DNA from: Cephalopachus bancanus
Lineage: Eukaryota; Chordata; Mammalia; Primates; Tarsiidae
Direction: 5' to 3'
Length of the DNA stretch: 64,000 nt
Assembly (NCBI GenBank): GCA_027257055.1
Contig: JAPVLO010000402.1
Coordinates: 620,001-684,000, forward strand
Made by a program: the position numbers and the translations under genes. Of the stretch, positions 33,691 to 45,929 are shown piece after piece. Each line of letters opens with the position of its first letter. Within the stretch, counting starts at the first letter, position 1. Below the pieces are notes generated by a model that was not told where the DNA came from, did not search any database, and worked only from the letters and a program-made list of their open reading frames with translations.

Positions 33691-34029
33691 CAAGACAAAT
33701 TATTCAGCCCTTACTGAGGATCCACTGCTTGGGATTGGGTTAGAAAGCTGAACAGATACACATGGAACAAGAACAGAGAGGGTTTCTTTATACATCTCTG
33801 TACTTTCCACATTTTATGCCATAAATACTTATTATTTTTTTGAATCTTACAATTTTCTTTTAAAATGATGTAAAAAAATGTTGACTTTTGTTATATTGCT
33901 TTCTATTAATGCAACTCCAGGGAATTCAGTTACTTAGAAAGGTTTTACAGGATGAGTTCTCATTAGGACTGCAATAGGTTCTGAGCTATGAGCTACCCTC
34001 AGGAAGCTGGGAACATAGTTTAAGAGTCA
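33691..34029. other. Unassigned DNA
   Basis: AT-rich gap. 'attattcagcccttactgag' near 33700 could be the start of a MIR but is too weak to call. Confidence 0.35.
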
Positions 34030-34215
34030 GACAAACATCGGCATGAGTACAAGCTATCTGAGTAACAAACTGTTCAGTCTCGGGAATGTTACTTCATCTC
34101 TCTGGGTCTGTTTCCTGGTTTAACAAAATGAGAGTGACAGTATCTTCTTTGTATGGTTTTTGAGAAGGTTAAGTTAAGCAAGAGTTCCTATGTAGTACAC
34201 TTAACACAAACTCTG
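34030..34215 (-). mobile_element. MIR SINE
   Basis: Antisense MIR: 'gttacttcatctctctgggt', 'gtttcctggtttaacaaaat', 'agtacacttaacacaaac'. Diverged. Confidence 0.7.
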
Positions 34216-34239
34216 ACCCATGAAATTGATCATGTAATG

Positions 34240-34345
34240 GTGGTTATTATCATTAATTGAAAGATCACTGAAGTCAACTTTCTCTTTTATTGGTGAGGAA
34301 GCTGAAGTGCATGGAAGGTACATGACTTTTCTGAGATCTTCCAGT
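34240..34345 (+). mobile_element. MIR core fragment
   Basis: 'attggtgaggaagctgaag' followed by 'tgacttttctgagatcttc' resembles the GATGAGGAAACTGAGG...TGACTTGCCCAAGGTC part of MIR in sense orientation. Short. Confidence 0.5.
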
Positions 34346-36055
34346 GTAGTCTTTCCAATAAACACATATTTCCAAAATTTCAGTCATTAGGTGTGGGCTT
34401 TGCATTTTTTCCATATTTATTATGGTTATAACCATATTTATAATAACCATCCTACTATCACTTGTTTAATATTTGTATATTGAATATATTTTTCATTTAA
34501 ATATATTTTAAAGAAATTGCATATTATTGTTTTAAATATAAATCAATATCCCTCATTATAAACAAAAAGTAATTAAAAATAAATTCAGTAACAAAAACAA
34601 TTTTATTATATTTTTAACTAGACACTGTTAGAAGTAAATTAAACACTAAAAAAAAAAGTAATAATGGCTTGGGAGAGGAGAAGTTTTAAGAGACCTAAAA
34701 CTCTAGGAACTGGTGCCCTAGTGGTAGAAAATGGAAAAGCAGATAGATGTTAAGTTATGAGTAAGGATTTTGCACTTTCAGATGTCAGAAATGGATTGGA
34801 TGGGTGATGGTATTGTACAAAGATTGGGCAAGGGAGTGAGTGCTGAGCCAGAGTAGGTTGCCATTTCTGTTTCAGAAAGGTCTGAAACCATATACTACTC
34901 TCCAGATTTCCGAAAAGGATCTGACTTGTTACATGAAAATAACAACTCTGTGAAGTAACACATATGTTAATTAGCTAGATTTAGTCATTTAACATGTGTA
35001 TGTATTTCAAAGCTTCATGTTGCACATAATACATACACTTTTTCTGTCAATTTAAAATAAATAAACAAGTGCCTAGTTTCTTTATGCTAAGTGCTACCTC
35101 AGTCATCCATCCCATTTTCATGTTGTTCTCATTTTCTAAGATAGTTTTATCTCAGCTGTTGCTGTTGCTTTTATGCTAATTCATTGAACATGAGCTTTGC
35201 AGCAATGAGGCAATCCATTTTCAGTGACAAGTTGTAATGAACTGAGAGGGTTACACTATCAAATGCACTTCTGGTTGGAGTGATGGGAGTCCACCACATA
35301 CATCAGTCAAATAGCCAAAAAATGACCTTTGTATGCTGGTTAGAAATGTCAACGATGTGACCACAATCAGAACAGATGGTATAAGGCATGTTGGAGAGGA
35401 ACCTTCTCATCAGAGGTTAAGCCTCTAAAGTTTTCTTTAGCAACATGTGAGTAATTGCTCTCTGTTTCTGTCAATACTGTAGGGAGGCAATTAGTGAAGC
35501 ACACATGAGAATAGCACAATTTTTCTAGAAATGAGGAAAAAATAAATAAATGATTCCCTTCCCATAAAAAAAGATCTTTTTTCACTAATACTTTTACTAC
35601 AATTTTCTTCTTCATTTTCATATTCTTTTTCTGTTTACATTTTTCTGTCTGACAGCTCATCCTTTAATTTTTCAAGTACTTTACCTATGGCTCCTCCTAA
35701 TTTCATCTTATTATTGTCTGACAAAGATCTCCAAAGGGGAGATTTTCAGGTCAGAAAAATGAAGGCATAAAGAGATTGTATTTAAAGCCAAAGAAATATG
35801 AATACATCATTAATAGGGTGTATATTAATTAATTAAGATAAATCAGGTTATCCCAAAGTTTTAAGATGCTAAGAATAATATTACACTGTAAAGCTTAAAA
35901 ATAATATATTTAAGATGAGAGAAAAAAGGGACAACGGACATTTAAGGAATCTATTCTGAGATTTAAAAAAAATATCTAAATATAACTATATGTATTTATA
36001 TATAAATTATTTATGTACTTATAAAATAAATACTTATTTATTTTTATATATTTAT
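34346..36055. other. Unassigned, very AT-rich DNA
   Basis: About 1.7 kb with no recognised element. The 97-codon minus frame at 35367-35660 is lysine-rich low complexity. A/T-only tracts dominate 34500-34640 and 35960-36070. Confidence 0.4.
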
Positions 36056-36073
36056 AAAAATTTATTTTTAAAA

Positions 36074-37174
36074 AAGGTGTGAATAGACACTTCTAAAAAG
36101 AAGACATAGAGCAACCAACAGATACATGAAAAAATGCTCAACCTCACTAGTCATTAAAGAAATGCAAATTAAAACCACACTGAGATACCACCTAACTCCA
36201 GTCAGAATGGCCATCATTAATAACTCAAAAAATAACAGATGCTGGAGAGGATGTGGCAAAAAGGGAACACTTCTACACTGTTGGTGGGAGTGTAAACTAG
36301 TACAGACTCTATGGAAAACAGTGTGGTGATTCCTAAAAGATTTAAAATTGACCTTCAATACGACCCTGCAGGCCCCCTACTGGGAATATACCCAGAGGAA
36401 CTCAAATCACTCTATGAAAAGGATACCTGTACACGCATGTTTGTTGCAGCATTGTTTACAATAGAAAAAACGTGGAAGCAACCTTGCTGCCCATCGAAAG
36501 AGGACTGGATTAAAAAAAATGTGGCACATATACATGATGGAATATTATGCAGCCACAAAGAAGGATAAAATTATGAACTTTGCAGCCACTTAGATAGACT
36601 TAGAGTCTATAATACTGAGTGATTTATCACAGAAACAAAGAACTGAGTACCACATGTTCTCACTCATAAGTGGACCTTGAACAACTATCATAATACTATA
36701 AGAAAGAGATTGGGCAGGGCTCGGTGGCTCAGCCTATAATCCTGCGCTTTGGGAGGCTGAGGTGAGTGGATTGCCTGATCCCGTGGGTTCGAGACCCGCC
36801 TGGGCAACTTGACGAGACCTCTTCTCTACAGTAAATCAAAAAATCATCTGGGCATGGTAGCGCAAGCCTGTAATTCCGGCTACTCGGAAGGCTGAGGCGA
36901 AAAGATTGCCGGAGCCCAGCAGGTTGAGGCTGCAGTGGCCAGGAGCAGCCACTGCACTCCAGTCTGGGTGACAGAGTGAGACTCCAACTCAAAAAAAAAA
37001 AAGGGATTGGAAGTAGTGAGAAACTGCCAGGGGAGGGGAGGGGTGGGAGTGGCAGTAGTGGCAAACTACCAGGGGAGAGGGGGCACTCCTCATCAACCAG
37101 GGTACCTGCATAATGAACATTTGTATACCTAACCCTGAATTGTACCCCACATATTTAAAATAAAGAATTTATCT
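36074..37174 (+). mobile_element. 5'-truncated L1 with perfect 18-bp TSD, carrying an Alu
   Basis: Sense L1: ORF2 C-terminus (frames 36126-36329 and 36311-36568, one frameshift apart near 36325, with '[20 protein letters not shown]' and '[18 protein letters not shown]'), then the lineage-specific 3' UTR ('gagtaccacatgttctcac', 'accctgaattgtaccccac'). The 18-bp duplication 'aaaaatttatttttaaaa' lies at 36056-36073 and 37175-37192. Without the Alu about 0.8 kb of L1 remains. Few other mutations suggest a young copy. Confidence 0.96.
36714..37000 (+). mobile_element. Dimeric Alu inside the L1 3' UTR
   Basis: A full-length sense Alu of the main subfamily ('gcagggctcggtggctcagc' to 'gactccaactc' plus a 12-A tail). 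It interrupts 'agaaagagattgg' of the L1 3' UTR. The duplicated site is 36704-36713 / 37001-37010 with one difference. It is younger than the surrounding L1. Confidence 0.96.
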
Positions 37175-37192
37175 AAAAATTTATTTTTAAAA

Positions 37193-37850
37193 TAAACTTT
37201 TGCTTTTAAAATAAAAATTTATTCTTATACATTTATATTTATTTTTACATATTTATTTTATACTTATAAACTGTGAATATCAAAATGTATATTATCAATA
37301 TATACATATTTATAAAATTATAAATTTTAATGAAGCATAACATTCCCACATACAATGCAAGAAAAGATATTGAATTATATGTAAATTTTTTTTAGACTCA
37401 CAATGAATTACTGGAGTCAAGAGCATGTGGAAGGCTGATTGATTGATGGCATAAGGGAGAGCAGTTTGATGGGTATAAAATTTAAGGTAAGGGAACCAAG
37501 AAAATGATACAAACATTTTTGTGATGCACCTAGTGGTAAATGGATTGGTAAAGCTACTGCAATGGTCTTTGCTATAGTTTCATCTCTTCCTCGATGGGTA
37601 GCTTTTCACTGGCTAGAACAGTAGCCAGAACATTGTCATGAATAGCTTTCTTCCCATTTCTCTATAGGATATATTATGGATTTATTTACATCATAGCTAT
37701 GAACATTGCTGAACTAGACATTATTTTCTTTAATTTATCTCAGAATCTTTTGTTGAGCTTGTGAACCATTTTAACTTTGTATCATCTGAATTTTCTGTCT
37801 TTTAACACTTTCATTTACCTTTCATTTTAGAACTACTTTTCCCAAAGGAA
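37193..37850. other. AT-rich unassigned DNA
   Basis: Starts with A/T-only low-complexity sequence that extends the target region of the L1. No gene or further repeat seen. Confidence 0.45.

Positions 37851-37853
<3 letters not shown>

Positions 37854-37881
<28 letters not shown>
37854..37881 (+). repeat. (GT)14 microsatellite
   Basis: A perfect 28-bp GT run following 'caa'. Confidence 0.97.
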
Positions 37882-37886
<5 letters not shown>

Positions 37887-38655
37887 TCACTTCTAGTAAA
37901 TTGTTCAAACCCACATTTGCATCTTGTGACTGTGGAACATAATGGTGCACACATGAATCTGAATTCCTCCGCCTATTCTTCAAAAAGTCAACAAGGAGTG
38001 TAAATAAGATCAATAAGGAGTGTAAGTAAAACTGCATGTAACTCCTACTTTCAGTACTACTAGGAGAAAGAAATACAGTGAAAGTCAAATTATCAGTAAG
38101 TAAAGAAATAAATACCAAATTCCAACAGACCTACCATTAGATAAGCAGTTGTGACTTCAGCCAGTGTGTGCAGGGAGCAGAGTCTGACAAGACTCTGTAA
38201 AAAATGGTGAAACAGAGCATACAGATGAAGTGCAAAATTGCTGCCAGAAAGAGAATATCTAACATTAATGCCTGAATACTAAACTTGTAGGTCTGGATCA
38301 CAGCAGTTCACAGCACTGGTCACAGGGAAAGAGCTTGAAAGTGAATGAGACTTAGGCAACAGCCTGGGAGAGTAATTTCTTCTGGGGAATGAGGAGAGAT
38401 AAGTGGAGAAGGGATGATGTCCCTTAGGAGCTGTTGAAGAGAAAGAAAAATAAGGAAGTAAAGGGAGAAGTTAAGGACCCTGTAAGAGGGAAAGAGAAAG
38501 AAGGCACACGAAGCTTTTCCTTTTTAATCACCACCATTACTGACAATATCAATTTTAATACCTCCAAAAAGAAAAATCATATGATTATCTCCATAGCGGC
38601 TGTAAATCCTTTGATGTAATCAAAGGTAAAAGCCTTTGATGTAATCTAAAGCTGG
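37882..38655. other. Unassigned DNA
   Basis: Contains the small near-duplicate 'cctttgatgtaatc' twice (38609-38646) and a close pair 'aataaggagtgtaa' near 38010-38030. No element recognised. Confidence 0.4.
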
Positions 38656-38659
38656 TATC

Positions 38660-39215
38660 TTAATTATTTGAAAGGGGGAGTAGAAGCATTTCCACCAATA
38701 ATGGAAACAAGAAAAGGACATCCACTCTCTCCCCTGCTACAACATCATTATAATGGAGATGGTGCTCAATGTAGTTAGACGAGAGCAATTAATTAGAGAC
38801 ATAAGGACTGAAAAAAAAAAGTTATCTCTATCAGCAGATGACATAATTGTGAACCTGGAAAACCTCTAGAGAATAAAGATAAATCTAACTTAAACAATAA
38901 AAAAACTCAGCACAGTAGCAAGACAAAATTAGCATGTCAAAATCAATACATGTAACACAAACAATAACCAGTTAGAAGTTATAATGGAAGAGAAAATCCC
39001 ATTTATAATAGTGATGGAAAGATAATATATGTAAGAATAAACAACAAATGTTCACAACCTTTATGAAATACTCCTGAAAGTCTCAGAAGTAGGCTTGAAT
39101 AAATGAAAAGACATTTTTTGCTTTTGGCTAGGATGCCTCAGTAGTATTAAGACGTCAGGTCTCTCTAAGATGACTTATAAACTAATGTAATCTCAACAAA
39201 AATACCAGTAAGCTT
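38660..39215 (+). mobile_element. Old L1 ORF2 fragment (reverse-transcriptase region)
   Basis: A sense fragment containing the remains of the RT active-site block: 'tcagcagatgacataattgt' corresponds to the (Y/S)ADD-type motif followed by 'gaacctggaaaacc'. The wording 'atggaaacaagaaaaggaca' and 'agcacagtagcaagacaaaa' also fits. Frames are broken. Confidence 0.8.
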
Positions 39216-39261
39216 TTCTTTTCTTTTTTTTCTTGGAACTAGACATGTTGACACTAAAGTT

Positions 39262-39790
39262 TATGTGATTGTTAATTTTATGTGTCCACTTGACTGGGTT
39301 AAAGGATACCCAGATAGCTGGAAAAACAAGCTATGTGTCAGTGAGGGGATTAGCAGAGGAGATTAGCATTTGAATCAGTGGACTGAGTAAAGAAATCCCC
39401 CTTGGGGACTGGATGACATCATCTAATCTATTGAGGACCCTTATGGGACAAAAAGGGGGAACAAGGCAAATTCACTTTCACTTCTTGAGCTGGGACTGTC
39501 TTTTCCTATCCTCAGGCATCAGTGTCCTTCATTTGGGATATTCTGACTGCAGGAGTTACACCAGCCGCTCTCCAGCTTCTCAGACCTTTAGCCTTGGACT
39601 GTGAGTTACACTATTGGCTTCCCTGGTTCTTAGAACTTTGGACTCAGACTGAATTACATTACTGACTTTCCTGCCTCTCCAGCTTGCAGAGGGCAGATCA
39701 TAGAACTTGGCCTACATAATCTTGTTAGACAATGCCCCAAACAAATCCCTTCTTATTTATCTATATATCATTTTATTACATAAGATCCTT
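39262..39790 (+). mobile_element. Old ERVL-type solo LTR (MLT2-like)
   Basis: Starts 'tgtgattgttaattttatgt' and runs through 'gtccacttgactgggtt', 'gattagcatttgaatcagtg', 'cttcttgagctgggac', 'gactcagactgaattacat' and 'cagcttgcagagggcagatc'. This order is that of an ancient mammalian ERVL-class LTR. No internal retroviral genes accompany it. Confidence 0.75.
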
Positions 39791-39849
39791 TCCTTATTTT
39801 TAGGAAATACAGATTTAAGTTTCAAGAGTGAAAAGTGGCATGATATGTG

Positions 39850-40075
39850 CATTATTTTAAAATGGTTTTAAAAACACTAAACTATACATATACTTTATAT
39901 TTATACATATATCTATCTACCTATAATTACCAGAAATAATGATAAACCAAATGTAGCAAAATGTTGAAATTTGCTGGATCTAGATGGAAGACAAATCGAA
40001 GTTCTCTTTACTATTCTCATTACATTTTTTGTAAGTTTGAAATTATTTCAAAACAAAAAGTTAAAACACACATAC
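39850..40075 (+). mobile_element. L1M/L1ME 3'-end fragment
   Basis: 'aatgtagcaaaatgttgaaa' and 'gtttgaaattatttcaaaac' followed by 'aaaaagttaaaa' match the terminal bases of old L1ME/L1M elements in sense orientation. Confidence 0.6.
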
Positions 40076-40089
40076 ATTAAATTTTTTAA

Positions 40090-41480
40090 AAAGTAAAATC
40101 TCTATCCTCCAAGAATATGCCAAGGTTTCAGGAAGAAGCAGAAGCAAAAGTGTGTCCTAGTTATCCTTTAAATATAAGCCTTGAGACCCCAAAACCATCT
40201 AAAATGACAGAGAATGAATACAAAAAGCAATAGTAAATAAAGGCAAAGAGAAGAGAAGGGAAAGTACCGCATTAGGGCTCTGGAAGTTAGAAAGCATATG
40301 GTGGAGTGGTAATGGATTCAGAAGACCAAGGAAAACTCCCAGTGAGGGACTGAGATGCAAGTAGATTCTTGTAGAAAAACCCCAGAAAAATCCCAGGATT
40401 TAGAGGTATGAGACACTTCTGAAAGTGGGGGTCATGGAGGTCATGAAGGGGCTGAATATAGGAAGATTGGTTAAATGACCATACAGGAAACATTTTACAG
40501 CCACAGAATTCCTTTTCCTCTCCTCAAAGCTGGCTGATGACTTCTCCCTTGCCCAAGCTGAAGGCTGAATGCTCTCTGGAGATGTTGAATAAGAGAAACT
40601 CAGAGCTTGGGGACTCCAGGCACAACTGAACTTTAGCTAGTCACATTAAAAGCAAAGGATACATTGAAAGTCTACACATTAAATGGTACTATCTCATCGA
40701 AGTTATTTTCCACTTGCCTCTGAGAAATCAGACAGCCAAATTTATGAACACTGGAATTTTTTCCTGGGGAAACTAACCAGAACAAGAAAAAAGACTTATG
40801 GGTACTGAATACTAAGTGTTCCCAGGAAATGCTTCAGTCCAGTAATCTTGAAATGAAGAATGGCAGTTTGTAAACACTGACTATGCACACACTTTTTAGG
40901 GATTTATGAAAAGTTCTTAATACACAAGATAGAACAAGACATGCAAAGCAAGATTTCATAGGCAAAAGAATGTATGAAGCTGAAGAAAACCTCAGAAAAA
41001 TATCTTGAGACAGAGAAAATAGCTTATTGTCTACATAAGGAGGGAAGGGGGAAGGACCTGGGTGCAATAAAAAATAAACTGTTAGAAAAGGGTTTTTCCA
41101 GAAACTAAAATATTATAGAGACTGAAAATTCAAAAAATTTTAGATGATAAGGTTGATAAAATTTTCCCGAAAATAGAATAAAGAAGTAGAAAAGAGCTAA
41201 AAGAGAAAATTTAAAGCTTCATAGAGGAGGTCAAATACCTAGATAAGAAGAGCTTTAGAAAGACAGAGGGGGAAATAAAGGAAAATATTGTCAGGGAAAT
41301 TTAACATTTTTTTTCCCCCTCAGAACCAAAGGATAGGAGTTTCTATGTTAAGAAAGTCACCTGAGTGCCTAAGAGTATGAATGCTATCCCCTCCCCCCAA
41401 AAAGAAGGGGAAAAAAAAAAAATCTGTGCACATTACCAAGAAATTTAAGAGCACATGGAATAAAGGGAAGATCATAAATA
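40090..41480 (+). mobile_element. HAL1-like relic
   Basis: A-rich sense strand with wording typical of HAL1 (half-L1, ORF1 only): 'aggaagaagcagaagcaaaa', 'gaattccttttcctctcctc', 'aaactcagagcttggggac' and later lysine/glutamate-rich coiled-coil-like sequence. No intact ORF1. Confidence 0.5.
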
Positions 41481-41529
41481 ATATTTCAAATTTTAAAAAA
41501 ATTGTATTTAAAGATGTAATGGAAAGGTA

Positions 41530-41705
41530 TTGGATTTCTGAATAATATCACTGCCTGCCAGTGAAAGGCAACAAAGCCAGATTTACATTCTTTATTGTAA
41601 AATGGAAATAAAATATTTTGTTTCGAGAATCAAATGAGAAAAACATGTGCAGTGTTAGTTTACCTGGCAATTACAATGGTTATTATTTGTAGATGGTAAC
41701 TTGAA
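41530..41705 (-). mobile_element. MIR fragment
   Basis: 'ttattgtaaaatggaaata' and 'cgagaatcaaatgagaaaa' parallel the antisense MIR core. Diverged. Confidence 0.5.
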
Positions 41706-42712
41706 GACATGAATTACGCCTCACTCAACTCCATGCTTTCCCCCCCGTGCCAACCAACATCCAAGACTTGGCATGAATTAGTACTCGCTATGTGTTTGTC
41801 ACATCTAGAAGGAAGCACATAATTGCAATGATGCAATTGATGACCATAGCGAATGCCCACAGAAGAAATAAAAATGCTCCTTCCTGGTTTAATGTGGGCC
41901 ACTAAGGGCTTTGGGCTGAACTCTGTTTACTCTGTGCACAGCCTTTACATAAAAGTTCTACAGCAGTCTCTGGTCAAAAGAGTGGTGAGAACTGGATTGG
42001 AAACTCCTTGCTGTGGAGCTTTGCGTTCTGATGGTGCTGGTATACATGAAGGTTGCCAAGTTTGTGCTTTGGTAATCCCATAAGGAAAGTATATGTGCAT
42101 TCATAAAGCAAACAGATTTAAGGAATAAATGATTCATATGGATGGTTTAGTATGATCCTTTCTTTCACTCTGTACATATACATGATGATTTGTATTCAGT
42201 ATCTCCCTGGCACTTCCGGTCAGCATAAAAAGGGAAGAAAAAGCAATAAGCTATATATATTTGGAAAGGAAGAGACAAATCTTTTATTATGCATGACATG
42301 AAAATTAACTACTTTTAGGAAATTAATAAAGTAACTATCTCATTACAGATGACACGAAAAGCCATTGGAAATAAAATATTTTCTAAAATAAAAAAAGAAA
42401 TAAGAAGACTTTAGTAAAGATTCAAGATTAATGTGTAAAAGTCAATATTTTCTTACACCAGAAATAATTTGTTAGAAAATATAATTTAAAACTTCTAGCT
42501 CACATTAGAAGATGCTTGGAAATAGCATTAACTCCAAAAGTTCAAGATGCTTTCTGGGGGCCTCTTTTAGACTGCATGACCGAGTCTACTGCAGCAGCAC
42601 CCAAGGCCATGGAAACTTGTGGCTTAGCTTCTGAGGAGGTTCCCTCAATTCTTTGAAGTTGTGAAATGACACCCAGGAGGCTTCCAATTTGATAAATCAT
42701 CTGCTCCCTATA
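41706..42712. other. Unassigned DNA
   Basis: No repeat or exon recognised over about 1 kb. The 76-codon frame at 41853-42083 has no family features. Confidence 0.4.
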
Positions 42713-42716
42713 TTAC

Positions 42717-43032
42717 TTTTTTTTTTTTCTGAGTTGGAGTCTCACTCTGTCACCCAGGCTGGAGTGCAGTGGCACACTCACCGCCACCTCGGTGTGGAAC
42801 GGTTGGTCTCCGGGAATCTTTCCGCTTCAGCCTTCCAAATAGCCGGAACTACAGGCTCGCGCTACGACACCCGACTAATTTTTTATTTTATTGTAGAGAC
42901 GAAGTCTCGCCAAGCCTAAAAATAGAGGACGATCAGTCCCCCGGGTTGGTCTCGAACTAATGGGCTCAGGCAATCTACTCGCCTAGACCTCTCCAAGTGT
43001 GGGGATTACAGACTGAGCCACGGAGCCCGACC
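42717..43032 (-). mobile_element. Atypical dimeric Alu with ~23-bp insertion
   Basis: Antisense Alu with many private differences ('caccgccacctcggtgtg', 'ctcgcgctacgacaccc', 'gagcccgacc'). In the centre the usual 'gccaagttgcccgggttgg' is split by about 23 extra bases (42915-42937, 'cctaaaaatagaggacgatc' onward) that are not Alu. CpG sites are still frequent. Confidence 0.9.
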
Positions 43033-43089
43033 TCTACAGTACTTTTAAGTCATAAAGATCCTTTGCTCTGGAAAACTACTCTGTGGTAC

Positions 43090-43295
43090 AAGTCTTTGGT
43101 AGCTCTCAAAATTCCTCTTGACTGCAATCTATGAACAAGAGAGCCAGCCATCACTAGAACCCTACCATGCTGGCACCCTGATCTTGGACTTCCAACCTTC
43201 AGAACTGTGAGAAATAAATTTCTGTTGTTTATAAACCTTGCATATCTGTCTTAAATTGTTATAGTAGTCCAAATGGACTAATAAACTCAACACCT
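43090..43295 (+). mobile_element. MLT1-type LTR fragment (3' part)
   Basis: 'ccctgatcttggacttccaa', 'agaactgtgagaaataaatt' and 'tctgttgtttataaacc' are the 3' portion of an MLT1 LTR in sense orientation, ending 'caaatggactaataaa'. The 5' part may have lain beyond the neighbouring Alu. Confidence 0.85.
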
Positions 43296-43429
43296 GAGTG
43301 GTTGCTCAATTTTTCTAGTCAAGGAAATACACATTTGATAGCTTCAAGGTACTATAATTTTTTTTTAACCTGTCATACTGTCAAAGGAAGAGCAGAGGAA
43401 GATATGGAACAAGGCTTCTTCACACACCA

Positions 43430-44400
43430 TTTAATGGAATAGAGAGAGGCACTACCTATTTGAAAAGACTCTAAAAACCTAAAATGTGCTTACTTGTTGA
43501 TCCAGCCATTCCATTTCACACAACAGTATATTTGTATGTAAAAGGTTAATTGCAGGATTATTTGAGTTCACTCCAAATGCAAACAACAAAAATGTGTATT
43601 TATAGAGAATTTCAAAAATAAATTATGGCATATATACTTATACATAGTGTGCATATAAATGTGTATACTTGTATACATATACAAGTCACAAAATACTATA
43701 CAGCTATTTTTTAATGTAATTTTCTTTATGTTAATAGCTTTAAAGGTAAAAATGATTTTGGTTACATAATTGCCTTGTAAAGTGGTAAAGAAGTCTGGGC
43801 TTTAAGTGTACCTGTCACCCCCATTAGTGCACACTGTATCCGATAGGTAAATTTTGATCCCTTGCGGCCTTCCAAACCTTCCCCTTCTGAGTCTCCAATG
43901 TCCTTTATGCCATTCTATATGCCTTTGAGGACCATCAACTTAGCTCTCACTTATAAGTGAGAACATGTGGTATTTGGATTTCCATTCCTGTGTTACTTCA
44001 CTTAAGATAATGGTCTTCAATTCCATCCAAGCTACTGCAAAATACATTATTTTGCTTTTTCTTATTGCTAAGTAGTATTCCATAGTACATGTACAACATT
44101 CGCATTATCCACTCATCAACTTATGGACATTTAGGTCAATTTCATATCTTTGCAATTGTGAATTGTGGCTGCTATAAACATGCAGGTATAGACATCTGTT
44201 TTTGTATAATGACATCTCTTTCTTTGGGTAGATACCAAGTAGTGGGATTGGTGGAGAGAATGGTAGATCTGTCTTTAGTTTTCTGAGAACTCTTCATACT
44301 GATTTGTACTAATTTACATTCCCATGAACATTTATACAGCTATTAATAAGAACAAGGTAGCCCTATGCTTTTGTACATTGAAGTAAAAAATAAAGCATAT
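43430..44400 (+). mobile_element. Old L1M ORF2 fragment, split by a younger L1
   Basis: Sense wording of the C-terminal end of old L1 ORF2: 'ttgatccagccattccattt', 'caggattatttgagttcac', 'aataaattatggcatatat', 'atactatacagctattt'. It is broken at 43709 by an antisense L1 and resumes after 44344. Confidence 0.65.
43709..44332 (-). mobile_element. 5'-truncated primate L1, 624 bp, 12-bp TSD
   Basis: Antisense L1 with a 3' UTR ('gagaacatgtggtatttgg', 'tgtgttacttcacttaaga') and the ORF2 end ('gtagtattccatagtacat', 'gtgaattgtggctgc', 'gggtagataccaagtagtgg'). The duplication 'tatacagctatt' lies at 43697-43708 and 44333-44344. Its 3' UTR differs from that of the 5632-6538 lineage and looks like an older primate L1 (L1PB/early L1PA-like). 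Confidence 0.92.
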
Positions 44401-44974
44401 TAATTATATTTAAAAGCTATGTACTTTAATAACTTGTAATATATTAAAATAATTTATTCATAATTTACGAATAAAATAGAGTATTATATATAATTTTGTG
44501 GTTTGTAGTTTAGACAATGAGACAAGACTGAAAATGAAGGTCAGTCAGTCAACATGACACTGTCAGAGGAGTAGCTCTCCATTTTTTTTTCCACATTACT
44601 AAAGACACCAGGCTATATCAGAGAAAACAGTCTTCAATCTACATTTGACTACTTAGGGGCTAGCTGAAAACCCCAGTCTTCTCACAACTTATTTTTCAGC
44701 CAGTGTGTCAGTGACCTAAGGTTGGAGCTGCTAAATTAGAGAATGTCATGTGTGGCCCGAAGTTGCATTAAGCTTAAGGCATTCAGAATATGAAAAGGTT
44801 GATGCAGCCCAAAAGGTCTTCAGTACACAGATGGCACTGAAGGATGATTGATGCGTTTGAATAGGTAGGATCTAAGGAACTTTGCATCCTCTTCTCTTTC
44901 AGGTCCAGGAATACAAGTACTGATATGATGCTCCTCAGATCCCTAAGGTAAAGTAAAATTCTGATTGGAGCAGA
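44401..44974. other. Unassigned DNA
   Basis: AT-rich start followed by unique sequence. No element recognised. Confidence 0.4.
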
Positions 44975-45115
44975 ACAGTTCAGTAATGTTTTTCAACAAA
45001 CATATACTGGGAAACTTCTCTGTGACAGATGGTATGCCAAATAGCTGGAAGCAAAGACGAGAAAGACAATCCTGCCCCGGAGAAACTTCTTGGCTGAAGG
45101 TGGGAAAGATCTGAC
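44975..45115 (-). mobile_element. L2 3'-end fragment
   Basis: 'ttcaacaaacatatactggg' followed by 'gtatgccaaatagctggaag', 'acgagaaagacaatcctgcc' and 'ggagaaacttcttggc' is the antisense L2 3' end order. Confidence 0.7.
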
Positions 45116-45929
45116 TTAACAACAATCTATTTCCTGAAGCTACTGCAGGCAACAATGTTTATATATCTGGTCAAAGACCAATCTCTAGTAGGCTAACTTC
45201 TTTATTCAGGAGGAACTGGAGCAAAACCTGTGGAATTTCATTTGACATATCATTCAACTAGGCTAATCACTGCATATTCAATCTCCTTGAAAGGTCTTTT
45301 CATTGAGCTTGGGTTAATGGCATTCTCTTTCTGGACCTGACTACTCTAGAATCTAAGCATGCTCATTTTGCTTCTTTTCAAAATCTAATCGTCTCAATAT
45401 CCATTAAATAACCTAAAATGTTATTTTAAATGCAGTAATCATTAAGCCTGAAGAATAATGGTAGGAATGTTTATTGTGGCTTTGAATGACTTACATTTTA
45501 AAATGTGTTCCTATTTAAAAATAAAAAACCTTAGCATTAATTTGAATGCTTAATATTTATGCGCTGCAAAGGGATTCAGAATTAATCATATTTCTACAGT
45601 GACAGTGATAAGAACTCCATTGTTTTGATGATTTGTTTAATTTCCATTCATAGTTCAGCCACCATAATATAATTCTACAGTCATATTTATCATCTTCCCT
45701 ATATGCTCTTCCTCCATTCTGTTTCTCTTCTTACTCTCTACCCTAGTGCTACTAAAGGTATTATACACCCTCCCTCTGATCAGCAAGAATCTGAACATTG
45801 GAGGTTTTTTTTGGCTCCTCCCTTTATTTTACCTCTAAATCTGGTCATTACTCAAATCATATCTCGCCATTTGCCCTTTCCACATCCATGATCTTTTATT
45901 TTCTTAGCAATGTAACCCAGTTTTTAACT
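45116..45929. other. Unassigned DNA
   Basis: No repeat or exon recognised. Confidence 0.4.
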
